From: Leuconostoc kimchii IMSNU 11154
GTDB lineage: Bacteria; Bacillota; Bacilli; Lactobacillales; Lactobacillaceae
Assembly (NCBI RefSeq): GCF_000092505.1
Contig: NC_014136.1
Location: 1,882,501-1,946,500, forward strand
Reading direction: 5' to 3'
DNA: 64,000 nucleotides
Below, piece after piece: positions 58,092-64,000 of the stretch. Position numbers and translations under genes: made by a program. How positions within the stretch are numbered: position 1 is the first letter of the stretch; each line of letters starts with the position of its first letter. The notes below the pieces were generated by a model. The model was not told the origin of the DNA, searched no databases, and saw only the letters and a list, made by a program, of their open reading frames with translations.

Positions 58092-58551
58092 TGAGCGAAC
58101 AAAATTAGAAGATGTGCCTGATCACGTGGCGAAACAAACTGATCGCAATGGCAACTTTTTTAAGGCAATGCGTAATTCATTGAATGGTATTTGGATGATT
58201 TTGGTTCGTGAGCGCAATATGAGAATCCATATTGTACTTGCATTCATGATTCTAGTTGCTGGTTTGCATTACGGGTTATATCGTGCGGATTGGCTATGGG
58301 TCACGATGGCAATTTTCATTGTCATTTTTAGTGAATTTTTAAATACTATCATTGAGGCAGTTGTTGACCTGGTTGTCGAAAAAAAATATCATCCATTGGC
58401 AAAACTTGCTAAAGATGTCGCAGCAGGTGCTGTATTAGTAGCAGTTGGTGTTGAGATTATCATTTTACTGATTATTTTTCAGCCATATGTTTGGCGCCAA
58501 TTTGGTATTGTCACTAATTTTTCTGATTTACTGCATCAATTTCAAAAGTAA
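58075..58551 (+). CDS. dgkA: Undecaprenol/diacylglycerol kinase family protein
   Basis: 158 residues from ATG 58075, which overlaps the end of ybeY by 17 bp. After a ~30-residue charged N-terminus, SLNGIWMILVRERNMRIHI leads to three membrane spans. The motif FLNTIIEAVVDLV (about 99-111) holds the catalytic Glu, and KLAKDVAAGAVLV follows. In Gram-positives this enzyme phosphorylates undecaprenol for wall synthesis. Length fits. Confidence 0.88.
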   Translation: MASRDNERTKLEDVPDHVAKQTDRNGNFFKAMRNSLNGIWMILVRERNMRIHIVLAFMILVAGLHYGLYRADWLWVTMAIFIVIFSEFLNTIIEAVVDLVVEKKYHPLAKLAKDVAAGAVLVAVGVEIIILLIIFQPYVWRQFGIVTNFSDLLHQFQK

Positions 58552-58581
58552 GTTATTATCAGATAAAGTAATTGTATTGTT

Positions 58582-58607
58582 CTAAGAAACGATTGACGTT
58601 TCTTTAG
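58582..58607 (+). other. Inverted repeat between dgkA and era
   Basis: CTAAGAAACG and CGTTTCTTTAG (one bulge) around ATTGA. The T run after it is poor, so it may be a weak terminator or an RNA stability element. Confidence 0.4.
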
Positions 58608-58643
58608 TATAGGAGAAAAGTCGGCCTAGGCGCCGCATGTATT

Positions 58644-59555
58644 ATGACAGAAACACAATTCAAATCAGGATTCGTTGCTATTATTGGTCGTCCTAATGTT
58701 GGAAAATCAACGCTACTGAATCGTATTGTTGGCGAAAAAATAGCCATTATGTCTGATAAAGCACAAACAACACGTAATAAAATTCAAGGTATCTATACAA
58801 CCGATGCAGCGCAAGTTGTTTTTATCGATACACCGGGTGTACATAAACCACAAAATTCATTAGGTGATTTTATGGTAAAATCAGCTTTTTCTGCTTTACA
58901 TGAAGCAGACGCTATCTGGTTTGTGGTTGATGCCAGCATGCCAAGAGGTCGCGGTGATGATTTTATTATTAATCGCTTGCAAGAGGTTAGCAATACACCA
59001 ATTTATCTTTTAATTAATAAAGTTGATTTAATTTCACCACAAGATCTATTAACTATTATTGCAAGTTATCAGACAGATGCTCCTGGATGGACAGAGGTCT
59101 TCCCAATTTCGGCACGCGAGGGGGACAATGTACCAGAATTATTAGATAATATTGTTGCTAATCTTGAAGAAGGACCACAATATTTCGATGCTGACCAATT
59201 AACAGATCATCCTGAGCGTTTCGTTATTGGTGAATTGATTCGTGAAAAGGTATTGCAGCTCACACGACAAGAAGTTCCTCATTCAGTAGCTGTTGTTATT
59301 GATAAAATTTCACGTGAGAATGAAGAAAAAATTCATATTCAAGCTTCTATTATAGTGGAACGGCCAACGCAAAAAAATATAATCATAGGTAAGCAGGGTG
59401 CTATGATTAAAGATATTGGCACACGGGCACGAAAAGACATTGAACGGTTAATGGGTGATAAAGTTTTTCTTGAAACTTGGGTTAAAGTTGAGCCTCGTTG
59501 GCGTGATCGACCACAAGCTCTCCAATCCCTTGGTTATAGTAAAGAAGATTATTAA
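58644..59555 (+). CDS. era: GTPase Era
   Basis: 303 residues. G1 GRPNVGKST (15-23), G3 DTPG, G4 NKVD, G5 SAREGDN, then a KH domain in the C-terminal third ([22 protein letters not shown]). It helps 16S rRNA processing and small subunit assembly. The ATG has no ribosome site close by; AGGAGA (58611-58616) is 27 bases upstream, with a CGGC/GCCG hairpin between, which could shorten the distance. Confidence 0.95.
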   Translation: MTETQFKSGFVAIIGRPNVGKSTLLNRIVGEKIAIMSDKAQTTRNKIQGIYTTDAAQVVFIDTPGVHKPQNSLGDFMVKSAFSALHEADAIWFVVDASMPRGRGDDFIINRLQEVSNTPIYLLINKVDLISPQDLLTIIASYQTDAPGWTEVFPISAREGDNVPELLDNIVANLEEGPQYFDADQLTDHPERFVIGELIREKVLQLTRQEVPHSVAVVIDKISRENEEKIHIQASIIVERPTQKNIIIGKQGAMIKDIGTRARKDIERLMGDKVFLETWVKVEPRWRDRPQALQSLGYSKEDY

Positions 59556-59598
59556 TCCAATCTACAAGCCAGTCGCCTACAGTAAATCAGAGTAAGTT

Positions 59599-60390
59599 AT
59601 GACAGTAATTAACGGGGTTGTATTATATACAAGGCAGTATAAAGATAATGATTTGCTAGTTCGTATACTCACAGAAACAGGTGGGCTACGAACTTTTTTG
59701 GCTCGGGGAGCGAAACGACCAAAATCTCATTTATCTGCTGCTACACAGCCTTATACATTAGTCATATTTGAGGGTGCCTTTCCAAAAAGAAATCAAGGAC
59801 TCGGTTACATTAATGATATACAACATATCACTAACTATCCTCGACTGATGGATGATATTGAAGCAAACGCTTATGCGGCACTTATTGTTAGCTTGCTCGA
59901 TGAAATATTTGAAGAGGGAGATCCTTTGACACGTTGGTATAATCAATTAGTGTTGGCCCTGCAAAAATTAAATGAGGGGCTGGATCCGCAAATCATTGCT
60001 AATATCTTTGAAATTCAGTTACTTGTACCATTAGGTGTAGCCCCAAATTGGCGAGTTGACCCGATTAGTGGCCAATCAGATGGTCGTTTTGACTATTCAG
60101 AAAAATATAATGGTATTATTTCAGAAGCGCATTATGAGCTAGACGATCATCGATTAATGTTAGATCAAAAAACAATGTTTTATTTGCGGCAATTTAGTGT
60201 GATTGATCTCAGGCAAATTAATCAAATTAGTGTTTCAAATACTACTAAGCGTGGCTTGCAACGGGTGATTGATTACATTTATGAGAGACAAGTTGGTTTA
60301 AAGCCACGCGCAAAAACATTTATTGAACAAATGCACTTGTGGCAAAATACTTTAAAACAAACGCGTCAAAAAAAAGAGGGGACATCATGA
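59599..60390 (+). CDS. recO: DNA repair protein RecO
   Basis: 263 residues. The N-terminal OB domain has VVLYTRQYKDNDLLVRILTE, FLARGAKRPKSHL and LVIFEGAFPK. The C-terminal half is helical. The zinc-finger cysteines of Bacillus RecO are missing: the protein has no Cys at all. It loads RecA on single strands with RecR. It overlaps the asparaginase gene by 4 bp (ATGA). AGAGTAAG is a weak ribosome site. Confidence 0.9.
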   Translation: MTVINGVVLYTRQYKDNDLLVRILTETGGLRTFLARGAKRPKSHLSAATQPYTLVIFEGAFPKRNQGLGYINDIQHITNYPRLMDDIEANAYAALIVSLLDEIFEEGDPLTRWYNQLVLALQKLNEGLDPQIIANIFEIQLLVPLGVAPNWRVDPISGQSDGRFDYSEKYNGIISEAHYELDDHRLMLDQKTMFYLRQFSVIDLRQINQISVSNTTKRGLQRVIDYIYERQVGLKPRAKTFIEQMHLWQNTLKQTRQKKEGTS

Positions 60391-61355
60391 CAATAAAAAA
60401 AATACTTGTATTGCACACAGGTGGCACTATTTCCATGCATGAGGATGAAGACGGGGATGTTGAAACAGGGATTGAAAATCCGTTAACAGGCGCAAAAATG
60501 TCGCTCTCAGATGTGGACTTAACCGTTGAAAATATTTTTAATTTGCCGAGTGAGCATATCGGACCAACACATATGTTAGCGCTTCAGCACAGAATTTTGG
60601 CTGCGGGCAATGATTTTGATGGCGTTGTTATTACACATGGTACAGACACACTTGAAGAAACATCTTTTTTTCTTGACAGTACGCTATCTGTTGATTTTCC
60701 AATTGTGATCACGGGTGCGATGCGCTCTTCCAACGAGTTGGGTTCTGATGGCTTATACAATTATCAATCTGCTTTACGTGTGGCAACAGATAACAGTTCA
60801 CGTCGACGAGGTGTGCTAATTGTCATGAATGATGAAATTCATGCTGCACGTTTTGTAACAAAAACACATACGACTAATGTCGCAACCTTTGGCTCACCAA
60901 TTAGCGGTACTATGGGTATTTTGACCAAGCGACAAATTATCTATTTTTATGATTTGCCAAAACGTCGTGTCTTATCAGTTGAACATGTTAATAAAAGTAT
61001 TCCTGTTTTAAAAGCATATGCCGGAATGGACGGGCAATTATTAGAATTACTTGCTGCTTCAAATATTGATGGGATTGTCATTGAAGCACTTGGTGCCGGT
61101 AACCTATCAAAAGAAGCGGCAAATGGCGTTATTTACCTTTTGTCGCGTCATATACCCGTTGTTATTGTATCGAGAAGCTTTAATGGTGTCGCAGAGCCAG
61201 TTTATGATTATTTAGGTGGCGGCGTACAATTAGAAAAAGCGGGCGCGATTTTTGCAACTAGCATTAACGGTCAAAAAGCACGATTAAAGCTACTTGTTGG
61301 ATTGGATAACCAATTAAGTAATAAAGATTTACGAGATTACTTGCACCAAGTATGA
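60387..61355 (+). CDS. ansA: L-asparaginase, type I
   Basis: 322 residues from ATG 60387 (AGAGGGGACATC upstream). The first catalytic Thr is in HTGGTISM (10-17) and the second in THGTDTLEE (about 82-90). No signal peptide, so it is cytoplasmic. It hydrolyses asparagine to aspartate and ammonia. The aspartate made could feed the aspartate kinase encoded just downstream on the other strand. Coupling with recO through ATGA looks like a shared transcript. Confidence 0.9.
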   Translation: MTIKKILVLHTGGTISMHEDEDGDVETGIENPLTGAKMSLSDVDLTVENIFNLPSEHIGPTHMLALQHRILAAGNDFDGVVITHGTDTLEETSFFLDSTLSVDFPIVITGAMRSSNELGSDGLYNYQSALRVATDNSSRRRGVLIVMNDEIHAARFVTKTHTTNVATFGSPISGTMGILTKRQIIYFYDLPKRRVLSVEHVNKSIPVLKAYAGMDGQLLELLAASNIDGIVIEALGAGNLSKEAANGVIYLLSRHIPVVIVSRSFNGVAEPVYDYLGGGVQLEKAGAIFATSINGQKARLKLLVGLDNQLSNKDLRDYLHQV

Positions 61356-61407
61356 GGCATTTCCTATGTATTCTGAAGTGACTGCATCAGGTACCATAAC
61401 AATAAAA

Positions 61408-61447
61408 CATAAAAGCCATGAGACTTCAGTGTCTCATGGCTTTTATG
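61408..61447. terminator. Bidirectional terminator between asparaginase and aspartate kinase
   Basis: A perfect 17-bp inverted repeat (CATAAAAGCCATGAGAC / its complement) around TTCAGT, with T-rich ends both ways. Its right end overlaps the stop codon of the aspartate kinase gene. Confidence 0.88.
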
Positions 61448-62801
61448 CTTCAAAAATATTGTCGTAAATAGCTTTAACAGCACGATCTGCTAAATCTGGT
61501 TGAATACCAAGCATGATTGAGATTTCACTCGCGCCTTGGTTAACCATTTGTAGACTAATATGATTTTCTTTCAATGGGGTGACGATGTCTGTAAGCGCAC
61601 CAATACGATTACGCATGCCCTCACCAACAACCATAATAATACCATAGCTAGGTAACCATTTTAAAATATCGGGTTTGATGTCTGATGCAATATCAGCAAG
61701 CATACCGTCTACTTGCTCTTGCGATAAGCGTGTCTTATCAAATATAATAGTTAAATCATCAATTCCGGAGGGCATATGTTCATAAGAGACATTATGTCGC
61801 TTGAGTATCTCTAATATGCGTAATGTAAATCCGACCTCTTTGTTTAACAGATAGCGATGCAAATATAATGCTGAAAAACGATTTGAGTTAGCAATACCTG
61901 TTACAGGCCGTGTTTGTTGTACCTCTGTTGGTGGGACGATAAAAGTACCAGGCGCATCAGGATCATTAGTATTTTTGATGTTAATACGAATACCACCTTG
62001 AATAGCAGGAATGATAGCCTCATCATGGAAAACAGCAAAGCCAGCATAGGATAATTCACGCATTTCATCGTAAGTCATTTGTTCTATGGCTGCGGGGTGT
62101 TCAATAATGGTCGGGTTAACGGCATAAATAGCACTAACATCAGTGAAATTTTCATATAAATCGGCACTTAGCCCGCGAGCCATGATTGCCCCTGTGATAT
62201 CTGAACCACCGCGTGAAAATGTCGCCATATCACCGTTTTGAGTATAACCAAAAAAGCCAGGGATGATGAGACGTTCGCTAGTTGTTAAATCAAGTTGAGC
62301 AATTGTTGTGTAAGACTTGGTATTGAATGTGGCTGATCGTGCTTGATCGTCGACTAGCAGACCAATCTCTTTAGGGTCTACAAAACGAGCAGGGACGCCG
62401 AGATGACTAAATACCTTAGCAACAAGTTGTGCATTTAAATACTCGCCATGCGCTGCAAATGCGGCGTAAAGAAAGTCAAATGAGCGATAGTGCTTTTTAG
62501 AGAGGTGATCAATTTGTTCATCTATATCAGCTAATTCATAGGCAGGTAAATCAAAATATTTGCCTATGGCATGATAACGGTTTTTGATTGTTTCAATGAT
62601 ATCAGTTGTATCAGTATCCTCAACGGTTGCTTTTGCATAGGCCAGGAGTAAATCAGTGACCTTTGTGTCATCTTTAAAGCGCTTTCCAGGAGCAGAGACG
62701 ACAATGACTTTACGGTCTGAGTCTGATTGAATAATGTCAAAAACACGTTGTAATTGACGGCCATCAGCTAATGATGAGCCGCCAAACTTTGAAACTTTCA
62801 T
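61443..62801 (-). CDS. ask: Aspartate kinase
   Basis: 452 residues. It starts MKVSKFGGSSLADG with the nucleotide-binding KFGGSS (5-10); FSRGGSDITGA and YAGFAVFHDEA are in the catalytic domain. Two ACT domains follow (from about 310), the second with NHISLQMVNQGASEISIM. It phosphorylates aspartate, the first step to lysine, threonine and methionine. Last gene in the leftward cluster hom-thrB-ask, overlapping thrB by 4 bp. The ACT domains suggest feedback control. Confidence 0.92.
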   Translation of the reverse strand: MKVSKFGGSSLADGRQLQRVFDIIQSDSDRKVIVVSAPGKRFKDDTKVTDLLLAYAKATVEDTDTTDIIETIKNRYHAIGKYFDLPAYELADIDEQIDHLSKKHYRSFDFLYAAFAAHGEYLNAQLVAKVFSHLGVPARFVDPKEIGLLVDDQARSATFNTKSYTTIAQLDLTTSERLIIPGFFGYTQNGDMATFSRGGSDITGAIMARGLSADLYENFTDVSAIYAVNPTIIEHPAAIEQMTYDEMRELSYAGFAVFHDEAIIPAIQGGIRINIKNTNDPDAPGTFIVPPTEVQQTRPVTGIANSNRFSALYLHRYLLNKEVGFTLRILEILKRHNVSYEHMPSGIDDLTIIFDKTRLSQEQVDGMLADIASDIKPDILKWLPSYGIIMVVGEGMRNRIGALTDIVTPLKENHISLQMVNQGASEISIMLGIQPDLADRAVKAIYDNIFEA

Positions 62802-63682
62802 AGTTCTTCTTCTTTCGTAATTGTTAATCCATTGGTATCTTGTTCTAATCGGTACAGATTGCCCGGTAGATTGGCTGCAGTCAACGCGGTTAGCAAAGTA
62901 GTCGCCCGATTTTTGGGCACAATGGTAATCACTGTTGGTCCTGCACCAGACAAATAAGTACCAGTGATACCGAGTTGATGAGCAATTTGGCGAATAACAG
63001 CTAATTGTGGTACGAGTGCAGATCGAGCTAATTCATGAAATTGATCTTGTTCAATTAATGAACTGGCAGTATCAAAATGATCTGCGTTTAGCGCAGCAAT
63101 CAGTGTATTGCTAATCGCACTTGCCGCAACACTTTGCTTAAAGGGGAGTGTCGCAGGCAGCGCTGTCCGCGCTTCAGAGGTTAACAATTCGTAATTTGGA
63201 ATAAATGTCACAAAATCAACATTTTTCGGTATCTTCAATGGTGCATGGTAAACCTTTGAACCATCATAATAGGCTGATACACCGCCACCAAATAGAGCAG
63301 GAGCGACATTATCTGGATGACCCTCTAATCTTGTGGCGAACGATAATAGGGCATCATCAGATAATTCCAAGTGATTGATGACGTTCGCCATGGCTAACCC
63401 TGCTAAGAGTGCAGAGGAAGACGAACCCAAGCCTCGTGCCAAAGGGATGTCAGATTTTACAATGATGTGATGCGGTGTCAATTGAGGTGCTAATAGTAGT
63501 GCTTTTTGAACGATAAAATGATTTTCATCGTGTGGCATGTCATCATTAAAATCATGATCAACGATCCAGTGGGATGTTTTTTCGTGAATTTCTAGTGTGA
63601 GATAGAGTTGTAACGCCACACCAAGGGAATCAAAACCAGGGCCAATATTAGCACTAGTTGCAGGAACTTTAATGACTATCAT
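62798..63682 (-). CDS. thrB: Homoserine kinase
   Basis: 294 residues. ATSANIGPGFDSLGVAL at about 8-24 and PLARGLGSSSSALLAGL (about 83-99) are the GHMP kinase motifs; STGTYLSGAGPTV-like (GTYLSGAGPTVITI) lies late. It phosphorylates homoserine for threonine synthesis. The start overlaps hom by 4 bp and the end overlaps ask by 4 bp, so the three are a translationally coupled operon. Confidence 0.93.
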   Translation of the reverse strand: MIVIKVPATSANIGPGFDSLGVALQLYLTLEIHEKTSHWIVDHDFNDDMPHDENHFIVQKALLLAPQLTPHHIIVKSDIPLARGLGSSSSALLAGLAMANVINHLELSDDALLSFATRLEGHPDNVAPALFGGGVSAYYDGSKVYHAPLKIPKNVDFVTFIPNYELLTSEARTALPATLPFKQSVAASAISNTLIAALNADHFDTASSLIEQDQFHELARSALVPQLAVIRQIAHQLGITGTYLSGAGPTVITIVPKNRATTLLTALTAANLPGNLYRLEQDTNGLTITKEEEL

Positions 63683-64000
63683 GAGAATATTTTGTACTCC
63701 GCAGCTAAATTAATACCATCCGCATTACGAATAGTTGTTCGAATAACGTTCAATTGTGCATCACTTGAAGGGTGGGTTAGGGCAACTAAGCGGGCAGTGC
63801 CATTAGCAGCTGGTGTTTGTTTAAGATCTGTGAAACTAATTTTGGCGGCAGCAAACATCCCGGTAACTGAGTACATAGCACCAGGTGTGTCATCAACTTC
63901 GATGACAATAAAGCGACGCGCAACGCGTTGCGAAGGTTTAGCTAAATTGAGGTCTTGATTAAAAGAATTAAATGGGTTGCCTGGCGTATTGAGGGCCAAA
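63679..64000 (-). CDS. hom: Homoserine dehydrogenase, C-terminal ACT region (5' end outside window)
   Basis: The last 106 codons are visible, open at the window edge. The segment after NPFNSFNQDLNLAKPSQ is an ACT domain (RRFIVIEVDDTPGAMYSVTGMFAAAKISF, then ARLVALTHPS), as in the C-terminus of NAD(P)-dependent homoserine dehydrogenase. The place before thrB fits. It would reduce aspartate semialdehyde to homoserine, with likely threonine control through ACT. Confidence 0.85.
   Translation of the reverse strand, partial: LALNTPGNPFNSFNQDLNLAKPSQRVARRFIVIEVDDTPGAMYSVTGMFAAAKISFTDLKQTPAANGTARLVALTHPSSDAQLNVIRTTIRNADGINLAAEYKIFS

Noticed and set aside
1..64000. Insertion sequences, CRISPR arrays, rRNA genes
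   Set aside because: No transposase-like protein with terminal repeats, no regularly spaced repeats of CRISPR type, and no rRNA sequence were seen.

Overview
The window is an AT-rich stretch of a Gram-positive chromosome and fits a heterofermentative lactic acid bacterium of the Leuconostoc type. Three things point there. dnaE is followed directly by pyk, with no phosphofructokinase gene between them. A transketolase gene heads the aromatic operon. The order phoH-ybeY-dgkA-era-recO is typical of Firmicutes. The genus is an inference, since no rRNA is present.

Positions 1 to about 36.9 kb are most of a temperate siphovirus prophage. Integrase, repressor and the left attachment site lie outside the window. 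From the left it holds two antirepressor genes with small early genes; a replication module (replisome organizer with internal iterons, DnaC-like loader); a recombination module (ERF annealing protein, HNH nuclease, RusA resolvase); small genes ending in an ArpU/RinA-type late regulator; an accessory island (9.8-12.5 kb); the packaging, head and tail genes (terminases, portal, minor capsid, scaffold, capsid, connectors, tail tube, a 1711-residue tape measure carrying two wall hydrolases, Dit, Tal, two fibre or baseplate proteins); and lysis genes (holin, amidase). A DUF3800 gene with its own promoter closes the right end.

The accessory island is the most interesting phage region. It holds a secreted coiled-coil protein behind a strong promoter whose spacer is a palindrome, a tRNA-Met-like gene with a degenerate D arm, a 45-residue membrane peptide, and a two-gene pair that reads as a type II Thoeris anti-phage system: a two-TM plus macro-domain ThsA and a TIR-like ThsB.

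Positions 37.1-64 kb are host chromosome. A nucleoside hydrolase and an ECF transporter S component come first. Then an aromatic amino acid operon (39.1-50.0 kb) runs transketolase, aroE, DAHP synthase, aroB, aroC, aroA, tyrA, aroK fused to chorismate mutase, a divergent pheA, and aroD. It is preceded by a classical attenuator: a 17-residue leader peptide with a run of Tyr, Phe and Trp codons, mutually exclusive hairpins and two tandem terminators. Transketolase supplies erythrose 4-phosphate and the other genes lead to chorismate, prephenate and the Phe/Tyr branch. The DAHP synthase has Asp where the family has its metal-binding Cys, and the prephenate dehydratase lacks family motifs.

After the operon come a DUF2929 membrane protein, dnaE, pyk, an ammonium transporter, phoH-ybeY-dgkA-era-recO, an asparaginase, and on the minus strand hom (partial), thrB and aspartate kinase. 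No insertion sequence, CRISPR array or rRNA was seen.
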